NCBI RefSeq assembly: GCF_003289945.1
Contig: NZ_QMBP01000002.1
Span: 434,001 to 498,000, forward strand
Source of the DNA: Mesorhizobium hawassense
Lineage (GTDB): Bacteria > Pseudomonadota > Alphaproteobacteria > Rhizobiales > Rhizobiaceae
Direction of reading: 5' to 3'
Length of the DNA stretch: 64,000 bases
Shown here: piece by piece, positions 51,663 through 59,890 of the stretch
How positions within the stretch are numbered: the first letter of the stretch is position 1
How the letters are laid out: every line of letters starts with the position of its first letter
Program-made: the position numbers and the translations under genes
Notes under the pieces: model-generated
The model's input: the letters and a program-made list of their open reading frames with translations, nothing else
The model's database searches: none
What the model was told of the DNA's origin: nothing

Positions 51663-52055
51663 ATGAAGATCAAGCTGACCAGCATCTATGTCGACGACCA
51701 GGAGAAGGCTCTCGGTTTCTACACCGACGTTCTGGGCTTCACCAAGAAGGCCGACTTCACCAACGGACCGTTCCGCTGGCTGACCGTTACCACGCCCGAC
51801 GACCCCGACGGCACCGAACTGCAGCTGGCGCTCAACGACAATCCGGCCGCAAAAACCTATCAGCAGGCCATCTTCAAGCAGGGCCAGCCGGCGCTGATGC
51901 TGTTCACCGACGACATCAAGGCCGATCATGAGCGCATCAAGGCCAATGGCGGCAATTTCGCCATGGCGCCGACCGCGGTGACGGGCGCGACCATCGCGCA
52001 GCTCAACGACACCTGCGGCAACCTCATTCAGCTTTCGCAGCTGGCGCGCTGGTGA
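51663..52055 (+). CDS. VOC family protein (glyoxalase/bleomycin-resistance fold)
   Basis: A 130-residue protein: LTSIYVDDQEKALGFYTDVLGF is the family start, with WLTVTTPDDPDGTELQLAL and ATIAQLNDTCGNLIQLSQ as the second metal-site half. GGAG lies eight bases before ATG 51663. The family includes glyoxalases, dioxygenases and resistance proteins. Likely in one operon with the SRPBCC gene. Confidence 0.85.
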   Translation: MKIKLTSIYVDDQEKALGFYTDVLGFTKKADFTNGPFRWLTVTTPDDPDGTELQLALNDNPAAKTYQQAIFKQGQPALMLFTDDIKADHERIKANGGNFAMAPTAVTGATIAQLNDTCGNLIQLSQLARW

Positions 52056-52087
52056 CCCATCGATCTCGTCTTACAAGGGAGGCTAGA

Positions 52088-52321
52088 ATGAACTTGAGCA
52101 AATGGATACGTCAGGCACACCGTTGGCTGTCGATGATCTTCACGCTGACCGTCATCGCCAACTTCGTCACCATGGCCTTCGGCCAGCCGCCTGCGTGGAT
52201 CGTCTATTCGCCGCTCCCGCCGCTCTTCCTGCTGTTGTTCAGCGGGCTGTACATGTTCGTGTTGCCCTACACGGCAAGATCGCGCGGCCGTGTGGCGCAG
52301 GAACAGGCGGGATCGGCCTGA
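52088..52321 (+). CDS. Small two-helix membrane protein
   Basis: 77 residues with two hydrophobic helices (WLSMIFTLTVIANFVTMAF, about 13-31, and PPLFLLLFSGLYMFVLPY, about 44-61). AGGGAGG lies before the ATG. Found in ArsR/VOC cassettes; no function known to me. Its stop overlaps the next start (TGATG). Confidence 0.75.
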   Translation: MNLSKWIRQAHRWLSMIFTLTVIANFVTMAFGQPPAWIVYSPLPPLFLLLFSGLYMFVLPYTARSRGRVAQEQAGSA

Positions 52322-52761
52322 TGGCGAAGGCGAAATCGACGCAGGCGCCTTTGAAAGCGGAGCCCGTCCTGCTTTCAGGCGGCAACCCGCGGATCGCCAA
52401 AGGCTATAGCGACGCCCCCGTCCAAGCCTATATCGCGGCGATGCCCGGCTGGAAGAGCGAGGTCGGGCGCCGTCTCGACCGGCTCATCGTGCGGGCCGTT
52501 CCCGATGTGCGGAAGGCCGTCAAATGGAACTCGCCATTCTACGGCACGGAAGGCGAAGGCTGGTTCCTCGGCATCCATTGCTTCGCCAAATACATCAAGG
52601 TGGCATTCTTCCGTGGGCTGTCGCTGAAGCCAGTGCCTCCCGTCGAGTCCAAGAGCAAGGACACGCGCTATGTCCACATCCATGAGGACGGCCGGCTCGA
52701 CGAGGAGCAATTCGTCTCCTGGGTGAAACAGGCAAGCCAACTGCCCGGCGAACGGATGTAA
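52321..52761 (+). CDS. DUF1801 domain protein 1
   Basis: A 146-residue cytoplasmic protein of the DUF1801/YdhG family: VQAYIAAMPGWKSEVGRRLDRLIVRAVPDVRKAVKWNSPFYG is the family core, ending in an Arg/Asp-rich helix. Function unknown. It starts within the stop codon of the membrane protein gene and is followed by a second DUF1801 gene, so this cassette carries two paralogues. Confidence 0.85.
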   Translation: MAKAKSTQAPLKAEPVLLSGGNPRIAKGYSDAPVQAYIAAMPGWKSEVGRRLDRLIVRAVPDVRKAVKWNSPFYGTEGEGWFLGIHCFAKYIKVAFFRGLSLKPVPPVESKSKDTRYVHIHEDGRLDEEQFVSWVKQASQLPGERM

Positions 52762-52835
52762 GCGCACCGATGATCAAGCGCCGTCTCCCTGAAAGGGCCA
52801 CGGTGGCAATCTCTTATTCCCAAGGAGAATGGCAT

Positions 52836-53237
52836 ATGCAGGAAAGCAGCGCACAGAACGGTAAGTCTCCGTCCGAGCTGATCGACGGACGGATCAAGGA
52901 ACTGGGCGACTGGCGAGGCGACACACTTGCCCGGCTCCGCGCCCTTATCCGCCAAGCCGCGCCGGAAGCCATCGAGACATGGAAATGGCGCGGCGTCCCG
53001 GTCTGGGAGGACGCCGGCATGATCTGCACCGGCGAGACCTACAAGGCCATCGTCAAGCTGACCTTCGCCAAGGGCGCGGCGCTCCCCGATCCGAAGAAGC
53101 TCTTCAACTCCAGCCTCGAAGGCAACACTAGGCGCGCCATCGATTTCAAAGAAGGCGACGAGATCGACGACGCCGCACTGAAGGCGCTCGTTCGCGAAGC
53201 CGTGGCCCTCAACAAATCCAAGGCCAAACGGCTCTAG
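52836..53237 (+). CDS. DUF1801 domain protein 2
   Basis: A 133-residue paralogue of the preceding gene: SELIDGRIKELGDWRGDTLARLRALIRQAAPEAIETWKWRGVPVW, then TYKAIVKLTFAKGAALPD. AAGGAGA lies seven bases before ATG 52836. The last four bases overlap the end of the convergent acetyltransferase gene. Confidence 0.85.
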   Translation: MQESSAQNGKSPSELIDGRIKELGDWRGDTLARLRALIRQAAPEAIETWKWRGVPVWEDAGMICTGETYKAIVKLTFAKGAALPDPKKLFNSSLEGNTRRAIDFKEGDEIDDAALKALVREAVALNKSKAKRL

Positions 53238-53788
53238 GCAGTCACCCCTCCCGCCTGCCGTTCCAACAGGATCGTCGGGTTGTCGTGATAGGTGGTGCGC
53301 AGGATTTCTCGATAGCCGTTCTTCTCGGCCACCTTGAGCGAAGCGCCGTTTTCCGGATCGATGATGCAGACGGTTCTCGCCTGCCCGAACGCCTGGTCGC
53401 TCCAGGCGACGATCCGCCCGACGACTTCGCTGGCGAGCCCCCGGCCGTGCGCCTCCGAAGCCAGCGCCCAGCCGGCTTCCGGAATGCCTTCGAGCGAAGG
53501 CTCGATGTCGCGCTTCAGGTCATGGAAGCCGACCTCGCCGATGAAGCGCCCCGTCGCCTTGTCCTCGATCGCCCAGAATCCGTAGCCGATCAACGACCAC
53601 AGGCCGGCATGGCGCAGGAAGCGCATCCAGCTTTCCTCGCGCGTGCGCGGCTTGCCACCGATGAAACGGGTCACGGCGGGCTCCGCCCACATGGCGGCAT
53701 AGGTGTCGAAATCGCCCAGCCGGTGCGGTCGCAAAATGGTGCGCGTCGTTTCCAGGATCGGCACGCCGGCTTCCTTTTCGATGCTCAT
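53234..53788 (-). CDS. GNAT family N-acetyltransferase (RimJ/RimL type)
   Basis: A 184-residue acetyltransferase: LETTRTILRPHRLGDFDTYAAMWAEP at the start is the RimJ/RimL-type pattern, then GEVGFHDLKR and PEAGWALASEAHGRGLASEVV, the acetyl-CoA loop (R/Q-x-x-G-x-A), and DPENGASLKVAEKNGYRE. Substrate unknown: protein N-terminus or a small amine. The stretch 53789-53986 holds no further feature that I can see. Confidence 0.88.
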   Translation of the reverse strand: MSIEKEAGVPILETTRTILRPHRLGDFDTYAAMWAEPAVTRFIGGKPRTREESWMRFLRHAGLWSLIGYGFWAIEDKATGRFIGEVGFHDLKRDIEPSLEGIPEAGWALASEAHGRGLASEVVGRIVAWSDQAFGQARTVCIIDPENGASLKVAEKNGYREILRTTYHDNPTILLERQAGGVTA

Positions 53789-53986
53789 GGCATTTCCTCA
53801 ATTGAGGCGGCAGCGCTTAGCAAACCGACGCGTTTGAGCAAGGGCCAGAACGGCACGATGCATCTCCCAGCGCGGACAACGGACTGTCAGCAGATGGCGC
53901 CAACCGCGGCGAGCGCGGCTATGGGCTTTTCACCCGACGATGCTAGGTTGCGAACCGGGCACGGCCAGTCGACCGGAGGAGAAAGC

Positions 53987-54442
53987 ATGGACACCACCGA
54001 CCTTCTGCTGGCGATCGCCCATCACCTCCTGGTGTTCTCGCTGGCCGGCATCATCGGCGCCGAATTCGTGCTGGTGCGCGGCGATCTGGGGGCGGCCACG
54101 CTCAAGCACCTTGCCGGCATCGACCGCCATTACGGCATCATCGCCACGCTGATCGTCATCGTCGGTATGGGGCGCGTCTTCTACGGCCTGAAAGGCTGGG
54201 AATTCTACGTCTACAATTGGGTCTTCTGGGCGAAGATGATTGCCTTCGTCATCGTCGGCCTGCTGTCGATCGTCCCGACCATGCGCTTCATCTGCTGGAA
54301 CAGGCAGGCGAGCGGCAATCCCTCCTTCGTGGTGCCCGCGGCGGAACTCGCTTCGGTGAAGAATTACGTCCGGGCCGAGGGCTTCATATTCCTGCTCATC
54401 CCGGTTTTTGCCGCGGCGATGGCGCGCGGCTACGGGGACTAG
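53987..54442 (+). CDS. DUF2214 family membrane protein
   Basis: A 151-residue protein with four helices: LLLAIAHHLLVFSLAGIIGAEFVLV, then YGIIATLIVIVGMGRVFYGLKGWEFY, AKMIAFVIVGLLSIVPTMRFI and VKNYVRAEGFIFLLIPVFAAAMARGYG. Conserved His and aromatic residues suggest haem or quinone binding is possible, but nothing is known. GGAGGA lies before the ATG. Confidence 0.85.
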   Translation: MDTTDLLLAIAHHLLVFSLAGIIGAEFVLVRGDLGAATLKHLAGIDRHYGIIATLIVIVGMGRVFYGLKGWEFYVYNWVFWAKMIAFVIVGLLSIVPTMRFICWNRQASGNPSFVVPAAELASVKNYVRAEGFIFLLIPVFAAAMARGYGD

Positions 54443-54453
54443 ACAAAGCCGCT

Positions 54454-55260
54454 CTAAGCCTCGACCGGAAACCTCTCATCCAATGGCGCGATCGGCACCA
54501 GCGGCGCCGGTATGTCGGTGGTCTTTTCCTTCGACTTGCAGATGTCGGCGATGACGCAGGCCGGGCAATCGGGCTTGCGCGCCTTGCAGACATAGCGGCC
54601 ATGCAGGATCAGCCAATGATGCGCATGGCGCATGAATTCGGCCGGGATGACCTTGAGCAGCCCCTGCTCGACCTGCTCGGGCGTCTTGCCGGGCGCCAGC
54701 CCGATCCGGTTGCCGATGCGGAAAATATGCGTGTCGACCGCCATGGTGTGCTGGCCGAAGGCGACGTTGAGCACGACATTGGCGGTCTTGCGCCCGACGC
54801 CGGGCAGCTTCACCAGCTGGTCGCGGTCCTGCGGCACCTGGCCCGCATAGTCGTCGATCAGCGCCTTCGACAGCGCGATCACGTTCTTCGCCTTGTTCCG
54901 CCACAGACCGATGGTGCGGACATGGTCGCCAACCTTGGCCTCGCCAAGCGCCAGCATCTTGGCCGGCGTGTCGGCCGCCGCGAACAGCGCCTTGGTCGCC
55001 TTGTTGACGCCGGCGTCGGTCGCCTGCGCCGACAGCACCACCGCGACCAGCAGGGTGAAGGCATTGACGTAGTCCAGCTCGCCCTTCGGCTCCTGCCGCT
55101 GCACGGAAAAGCGCCGGAATATCTCATGCACCTCGGCGGGCGTGTAGAGCGAGCGGGAAGCGGCTTTTCGCGGCCGCCTCGCACCGAGGCTGCTGCCGTC
55201 CGAGACGAGCGGTCGAGGCTTTTTGACAGCTATGGATTTTTTCGACTTGGGAGGCGCCAT
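54454..55260 (-). CDS. nth: Endonuclease III
   Basis: A 268-residue base-excision repair glycosylase/AP lyase for oxidised pyrimidines. The helix-hairpin-helix LVKLPGVGRKTANVVLNVAF carries the catalytic Lys; VDTHIFRIGNR supplies the Asp; the [4Fe-4S] pattern C-x6-C-x2-C-x5-C reads CKARKPDCPACVIADIC. The first 40 residues are a basic extension, common in rhizobia. It diverges from the DUF2244 gene with 23 bases between starts. Confidence 0.95.
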   Translation of the reverse strand: MAPPKSKKSIAVKKPRPLVSDGSSLGARRPRKAASRSLYTPAEVHEIFRRFSVQRQEPKGELDYVNAFTLLVAVVLSAQATDAGVNKATKALFAAADTPAKMLALGEAKVGDHVRTIGLWRNKAKNVIALSKALIDDYAGQVPQDRDQLVKLPGVGRKTANVVLNVAFGQHTMAVDTHIFRIGNRIGLAPGKTPEQVEQGLLKVIPAEFMRHAHHWLILHGRYVCKARKPDCPACVIADICKSKEKTTDIPAPLVPIAPLDERFPVEA

Positions 55261-55283
55261 GTCCCTTCCTATAGTATCCCCTC

Positions 55284-55778
55284 ATGAGCGACACAAACGC
55301 CTCATTCGAAGCCGACGAGCCATTTTTCCAGGCCCTGCTGACGCCGCACCGCTCGCTGGGCCGCACCGGCTTCCTGATCCTGATGGGCGCGCTTGTCTTC
55401 GGCTGGATCGTCACCGGCGCCTTTTTCCTGGCGCATGGCGCCTGGCCGGTGTTCGGCTTCTTCGGCCTCGACGTGATCGCCGTCTACATCGCCTTCCGCG
55501 CCAATTACCGGGCCGCGCGCGCCCGCGAGGAAATCTCGGTCTCGCGCACCAGCCTCGACATCCGCAAGACAGCACCGTCCGGCCGTTCGGAAGCGCATCG
55601 CTTTAATCCGTTCTGGACCAAGTTCTCGATCGCCCGCCACAGCGAGATCGGCATCACCAAAATGGCCGTCGAAGCGCAGGGCAAGAGCGTGGCGATCGGC
55701 GGCTTTCTTAACCCCGACGACCGCGAAAGTTTTGCCACCGCCTTTTCGCGCGCACTGGCCACCGCCAAGACGCGCTGA
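55284..55778 (+). CDS. DUF2244 family membrane protein
   Basis: A 164-residue protein with two helices (LGRTGFLILMGALVFGWIVTG and WPVFGFFGLDVIAVYIAFRANYRAARARE, joined by a short turn) and a C-terminal cytoplasmic domain (EISVSRTSLDIRKTAPSG ... VAIGGFLNPDDRESFATAF). It is common beside nth in rhizobia and sometimes described as integral membrane; function unknown. Confidence 0.88.
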   Translation: MSDTNASFEADEPFFQALLTPHRSLGRTGFLILMGALVFGWIVTGAFFLAHGAWPVFGFFGLDVIAVYIAFRANYRAARAREEISVSRTSLDIRKTAPSGRSEAHRFNPFWTKFSIARHSEIGITKMAVEAQGKSVAIGGFLNPDDRESFATAFSRALATAKTR

Positions 55779-55796
55779 GCAGGCAAAGCAGGCGCC

Positions 55797-56612
55797 TCAG
55801 AACCGGTACCGCAGCAGCCTGCCGACCTTGCGCATCGCCGGGATGAGCTTCCAGAGGCCAACGAACAATCGCGCGGACCAGCCGAGGCGTGTCCCTCGCA
55901 CCGGCTTGTAGGACGGGATCTCGCCGATGAAGCGAAGCTTCGGCACCGCGCGTTCCAGGTCGCGCGGATCCTCGATGGCCCAGTGGACTTCGGCGCCCGT
56001 CGCCTTGATGGCCGGGCTGAGCCGCATCAGCTTCAGCCCGAAATTGCTGTACGCGTCGAACATCAACTCGCCGCCGGCGAGATGCGCGACCAGCCGCGCG
56101 AACAATTGCGGCCCTTCATCGGCCGGAAGGTAAGGCGTCAGCCCTTCGGCCACCACCATCGCGGAGCGGTTGCGCGGCACGTCCGCCAGCCATCCCGATG
56201 CGGTCACAGACGAGCCGACCAGATGATAACGCTGGCGCGACGGATAGAGCCTGCGCCTGAGTTCGATGACATCAGCATAGTCGACATCGAACCAGTCCAC
56301 GCCCGGCGGCGGATCGACCCGGAAAATGCGTGTGTCCAACCCGCATCCGAGATGCAGCACGATCGCATCCGGATTTCTGGCGAGGAAGTCCTCGACCTGG
56401 GCGTCCAGCGTCCTTGCCCGAATGGCGAAGCCGATACCGAGATTGCCGTCGACCTTGAGCCTGGAGAAATCGTAATCGATCTTCTTCACCGCCTCGTCGG
56501 CGAAGCGATCCTGGAGCAGCGAATGCGGCAGCCGGCTTTCCAGCGCCTTGCCGTAAAGCGTCATCAGCAAGGTTTCCTTCGCCCCGGTCAGATCGACCTT
56601 CTCGCCGGCCAT
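55797..56612 (-). CDS. Class I SAM-dependent methyltransferase (leucine carboxyl methyltransferase type)
   Basis: A 271-residue methyltransferase with a SAM-binding core VLHLGCGLDTRIFRVDPPPGVDWFDVDYADVIELRR (about 83-118) and VVAEGLTPYLPADE near 150, patterns of the LCMT/PPM1 and polyketide O-methyltransferase group. Substrate unknown. ATG 56612 is chosen; an upstream extension overlaps the divergent promoter. Confidence 0.85.
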   Translation of the reverse strand: MAGEKVDLTGAKETLLMTLYGKALESRLPHSLLQDRFADEAVKKIDYDFSRLKVDGNLGIGFAIRARTLDAQVEDFLARNPDAIVLHLGCGLDTRIFRVDPPPGVDWFDVDYADVIELRRRLYPSRQRYHLVGSSVTASGWLADVPRNRSAMVVAEGLTPYLPADEGPQLFARLVAHLAGGELMFDAYSNFGLKLMRLSPAIKATGAEVHWAIEDPRDLERAVPKLRFIGEIPSYKPVRGTRLGWSARLFVGLWKLIPAMRKVGRLLRYRF

Positions 56613-56727
56613 GATTGTCCTTTTCGCCTCGAAGCCAGCTCTATCTGGGTACCGGCGGCAGGAAGGCAAGTTTCGGGTGGAGGCAAAACTTGGGAAGACC
56701 GATATTCGGGACCAAGGAGATATTGCC

Positions 56728-57630
56728 ATGAACGCTCAGATGACCATGAATACGCGGATGAAACCGACCGCGATCCTGCAGAACGACATCACGCCGGAAG
56801 GCAGCGACTATGACGTCGTGCGCCGCGCCATCGAGAAGATCAGCCTCGACTACCGCGACCAGCCCTCGCTCGAGGTTTTGGCCGAGGAAGTCGGCGAGAC
56901 GCCGACCGGCCTGCAGAAACTCTTCACCCGCTGGGCGGGATTGTCGCCGAAGGCCTTCCTGCAGGCGGTGACGCTCGACCATGCGCGCAGGCTGCTCGAT
57001 TCCGGCATGCCGCTCTTGGAGACCTCGTTCGAGCTCGGCATGTCCGGGCCCGGCCGGCTGCACGACCTCTTCGTCACTCACGAGGCGATGTCGCCCGGCG
57101 ACTACAAGACCAGGGGCGCGGGTCTCACCATCCGCTACGGCTATCATATCTCGCCTTTCGGCATCGCGCTGATCATGGTCACCGACCGGGGCCTCGCCGG
57201 TCTCGCCTTCTGTGATGCCGGCGGCGAGCGGGCTGCTTTCGCCGATATGTCCGGCCGCTGGCCGAACGCGACTTACGTCGAGGACATGTCCGCCACGCAG
57301 CCTTATGCCGCGCGAGTCTTCGACCCGACGCAATGGCGCGCCGACCAGCCGCTGCGCGTGGTGATGATCGGCACCGATTTCCAGCTGCGCGTCTGGGAAG
57401 CGTTGCTGCGCATCCCGATGGGCAGGGCCTGCACCTACTCCTCGATCGCGGCAAGCATCGGCGCGCCGAGCGCCAGCCGGGCCGTGGGCGCGGCGGTGGG
57501 CGCCAACCCGATGTCCTTCGTGGTGCCATGCCATCGCGCTCTCGGCAAGTCCGGCGCGCTCACCGGCTACCACTGGGGCCTGACGCGCAAGCGCGCCATC
57601 CTTGGCTGGGAGGCCGGGCAGGTGTCCTGA
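56728..57630 (+). CDS. AraC-Ogt fusion: regulator with O6-methylguanine-DNA methyltransferase domain
   Basis: A 300-residue protein with an N-terminal AraC helix-turn-helix domain (about 30-125, LEVLAEEVGETPTGLQKLF, then PLLETSFELGMSGPGRLHDLF) and a C-terminal Ogt domain with the active-site cysteine C268 in VPCHRALGKSG. It transfers the alkyl group to that cysteine and may then activate adaptive-response genes. The zinc-binding N-terminal domain of Ada is missing, as in many alphaproteobacteria. AAGGAG lies before the ATG. Confidence 0.88.
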   Translation: MNAQMTMNTRMKPTAILQNDITPEGSDYDVVRRAIEKISLDYRDQPSLEVLAEEVGETPTGLQKLFTRWAGLSPKAFLQAVTLDHARRLLDSGMPLLETSFELGMSGPGRLHDLFVTHEAMSPGDYKTRGAGLTIRYGYHISPFGIALIMVTDRGLAGLAFCDAGGERAAFADMSGRWPNATYVEDMSATQPYAARVFDPTQWRADQPLRVVMIGTDFQLRVWEALLRIPMGRACTYSSIAASIGAPSASRAVGAAVGANPMSFVVPCHRALGKSGALTGYHWGLTRKRAILGWEAGQVS

Positions 57631-57726
57631 AACAATCGATTTTTTTGCACCCTATTGCGAAAAACCGTGTATCATAGTACAAATCGGTACAACCCAAATA
57701 AATAAACTGTTTTATCCGCAAAATGC

Positions 57727-57763
57727 AACCGGCGACAACCTGTGGTTATCGCCGGTTTTCTTT
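57727..57763 (+). terminator. Intrinsic terminator in the leader of the exported-protein cluster
   Basis: AACCGGCGA (57727-57735) pairs exactly with TCGCCGGTT (57749-57757), the loop has an inner ACC/GGT pair, and TTTTCTTT follows. It lies 97 bases after the AraC-Ogt stop and 105 before the next gene, after an A/T-rich stretch (57640-57720). It may end the AraC-Ogt transcript or a small RNA, or attenuate the downstream operon. Confidence 0.75.
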
Positions 57764-57833
57764 GAAGTTGCTTTCCGAAACTAGTTCACTTAACGCTAAA
57801 TTAACCACGATAAAGGGAAGATGACCCCAAGAT

Positions 57834-57855
57834 TGAGCCGCACCATCCGGCTCGA
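57834..57855 (+). promoter_or_regulatory. Hairpin just before the exported-protein cluster
   Basis: GAGCCG and CGGCTC flank a short loop, ending about 12 bases before the ATG at 57868 and next to its GAGGGG ribosome-binding site. It could modulate translation. Confidence 0.45.
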
Positions 57856-57867
57856 AAGAGGGGTCCA

Positions 57868-58338
57868 ATGAAGTTCCTTCGCGCCGCCATGGCTGCGAGC
57901 CTGCTGGCCGCCTGGGCCGGCCAGACGGCATCGGCCGCCACCGGAAATGTGCTGTTCAACGGCACGATCACCGCGACCTGCACGATCACCATAAATTCCA
58001 ACGGCACGATGACCGTAAGCAGCAATCTTCAGTCGCTGAGCTCGCACAATGCCGGCGGCTCGGCCGGCAGCGCTCAGGTCGATACCACCGGCGGCGTTTC
58101 GCTCAGTGTCGATCCGGTGACCACGACGACCGTGCCGGCCTCGGACACCACGGCCACGACATGGACCCCGACCTTTGCCACCTCCGGCGCACAGACGATC
58201 GCCGAAACCGGCACAGCGACCGCGCTGACGGCGCCGGGCACATCGACGGTCGCGGTCAATCTTGCCGGCACCAAGGGCGGCACGAACCGCTTCTCCGCCG
58301 GCAACTACCAGGCAACGGTGACGCTGCGCTGCGAATAG
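57868..58338 (+). CDS. Small exported beta-rich protein A (DUF4402/spore-coat-U-like fold)
   Basis: 156 residues with a signal peptide (about 1-23, ending ASA). The mature part is Thr/Ser/Gly-rich and starts NVLFNGTITATCTITINSNG, then repeated strand-like stretches, ending with SAGNYQATVTLRCE. The final motif (G-N-Y-x-x-T-V-T-x-x-C) is typical of pilin-like or coat-protein-like beta sandwiches where the last Cys pairs with an early one. The second gene with this ending is at 59256. Not a named family that I am sure of. Confidence 0.65.
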   Translation: MKFLRAAMAASLLAAWAGQTASAATGNVLFNGTITATCTITINSNGTMTVSSNLQSLSSHNAGGSAGSAQVDTTGGVSLSVDPVTTTTVPASDTTATTWTPTFATSGAQTIAETGTATALTAPGTSTVAVNLAGTKGGTNRFSAGNYQATVTLRCE

Positions 58339-58361
58339 CCATCTCGCGAAAGGAGCGGTCC

Positions 58362-58754
58362 TTGAGAACGATTGCAATTCTGGCGGCGGGCCTGACCGCC
58401 GCGCTGTCTCCTGTCGCAGCGACCAGCCAGTCGATGACGCCGATGCGAGGCGAGGTGCGATCCTTCACCGATGCCTTCGCCGTCCGCGTTTTTCCGGGCA
58501 ATCCGTACAACCAGCGCATACGCGTCGAGGTTCATGTCTACGACCAGGATTTCCAACCGGTCGCCGCCAGGATCACACCGAGCGCTTTCCTTCTGGCCGG
58601 CCAGGCGTCGCGCCCTGTCCTGGTGGTCGTCCCGTTCGACGGCGCGAACGAGCGTAAAGTGCGTATCTGTACCGAGAGTATCCCCTTTCCAAGCGAGCAG
58701 ACCCAGATAAGGGCACAGATATGCGGAAAGTTCTTCGGGCATCGCAGGTTCTGA
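58362..58754 (+). CDS. Small exported chaperone-like protein
   Basis: A 130-residue protein with a signal peptide (AILAAGLTAALSPVAATSQS) and one Ig-like domain, whose VYDQDFQPVAARITPSAFLLAGQASRPVLVVVPFDG pattern resembles the first domain of PapD-type pilus chaperones; the second domain is absent. The TTG start 58362 is favoured by AAGGAG six bases before it. Its end overlaps the next start by 34 bases. Confidence 0.55.
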   Translation: MRTIAILAAGLTAALSPVAATSQSMTPMRGEVRSFTDAFAVRVFPGNPYNQRIRVEVHVYDQDFQPVAARITPSAFLLAGQASRPVLVVVPFDGANERKVRICTESIPFPSEQTQIRAQICGKFFGHRRF

Positions 58755-59281
58755 CCCTGTCCTTGCTGCCCGTCCTGGCTGTCGTAAGTCAGGGGCTCGC
58801 CGAGGATATCCTGAACCTGAATCAGAACCAGACCGGTTTCAGCCTGCCCGGCGTGACCTTGCCTCAGGGCCAGGACGAAGTGCATGCCAGCGACGGCACG
58901 ACCTGCCGGTCAGCCGTTTCCGGCAGCGGCGCCTATCTCGACCTCGGCATCATCCGGGGCAACAACAGCACCAGCCAGGCCAACAGCGACATCGCTACCT
59001 ATGGCCGGGTGGTGATCCCGATCGGGCGGACGCCGAAACGTGTCGATTGCAGCCGCCTCTACGAGCTGGAGGTCGAGCGCCTGCAGCTGGAATTGAAGCT
59101 GCTCAAAATGGGCCTTGGCACCGACGGCCAGACGACGGGGAGCACGACGAGCACCGCTGCCACGGCTGCAGCAGCTTCAGCGGCTCCCGCGGCTCGCCCG
59201 GTGACGTCGGCAGGATGGGCCAATGAAGGCTGGAGCATCAGAGGCACGACCGGCAATGAGAAGAAAAAGAAACGCAAATAG
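58721..59281 (+). CDS. Exported protein with coiled helix and low-complexity tail
   Basis: 186 residues: signal peptide (about 1-27), an Asn/Gln-rich segment (ILNLNQNQTGFSLPG), a part with two Cys (about 62 and 109), a charged helix (RLYELEVERLQLELKLLKMG), and a Thr/Ala/Ser-rich stretch (about 135-160) ending with a Lys/Arg-rich tail. Not recognised. It overlaps both neighbours, so all four genes are translationally linked. Confidence 0.6.
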   Translation: MRKVLRASQVLTLSLLPVLAVVSQGLAEDILNLNQNQTGFSLPGVTLPQGQDEVHASDGTTCRSAVSGSGAYLDLGIIRGNNSTSQANSDIATYGRVVIPIGRTPKRVDCSRLYELEVERLQLELKLLKMGLGTDGQTTGSTTSTAATAAAASAAPAARPVTSAGWANEGWSIRGTTGNEKKKKRK

Positions 59282-59738
59282 CCGCACGCTGTTGGCAATG
59301 GCAGCGCTCGCCTGCTTCTGTCACCCGGCGCAGACGGCGATCATCGGCACCTGCACGATCATGATCGGCGCCTCGGGGACGATGAAATCGAACCCCTCCA
59401 TCAACATTCTCGGCTCCAAGCAGGCGGGCGGGTCGAGCGCCGGCGCCACCATCACCGCAAGCTCGCTTCTGTGCACGATCCTCAACCTGTTGGACTGCTA
59501 CTCCGTCTCCGCGCCGGCGCCGATCGCCTTCACTTCGGCGCCGAGCGGCGGCGACACCGACGTCACTTTCGCCACCGTCTTTCGTCTCGACGGCTCGGGG
59601 GTGGACGTACCAGGCAGCTCGCCGCAGCGGGTGATCAACGGCACCCACACCATCCAGGTCGACCTTACCGCCACCAAATCGCCCGGTATCTTCCCGGCAG
59701 GCAATTATCAGGGCACGGTGACGGTGCGCTGCGAATGA
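59256..59738 (+). CDS. Small exported beta-rich protein B, paralogue of protein A
   Basis: 160 residues. The N-terminus MRRKRNANSRTLLAMAALAC is a signal peptide. Mature part starts IIGTCTIMIGASGTM, comparable to the TCTITINSNGTM stretch of protein A, and ends PAGNYQGTVTVRCE, almost the same as protein A (SAGNYQATVTLRCE). An inner pair of Cys (TASSLLCTILNLLDC) is new. It overlaps the previous gene by 26 bases. Confidence 0.62.
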   Translation: MRRKRNANSRTLLAMAALACFCHPAQTAIIGTCTIMIGASGTMKSNPSINILGSKQAGGSSAGATITASSLLCTILNLLDCYSVSAPAPIAFTSAPSGGDTDVTFATVFRLDGSGVDVPGSSPQRVINGTHTIQVDLTATKSPGIFPAGNYQGTVTVRCE

Positions 59739-59808
59739 TGCCTGTGGGCTCAAGGCGCCCGCAACCGGCATGATCTGGCAACCGTCGGTCTTTCCGGCTA
59801 GCTTCCGG

Positions 59809-59822
59809 CGCAATCAATTGCG
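59809..59822 (+). repeat. Short palindrome CGCAAT-CA-ATTGCG
   Basis: A 6-bp inverted repeat in the 152-base gap before ribokinase, followed by TAAAAGCAAA. It may be a worn fragment of repeat family 1, which ends in the same ATTGCGT(C/A)AAA context. Nothing else is visible in the gap. Confidence 0.4.
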
Positions 59823-59890
59823 TAAAAGCAAAGACTTGGAGTTGGTCGGCCCTCAATCGAAGGTTGGACCGCTCCGGCAGGAGGCGCTTC

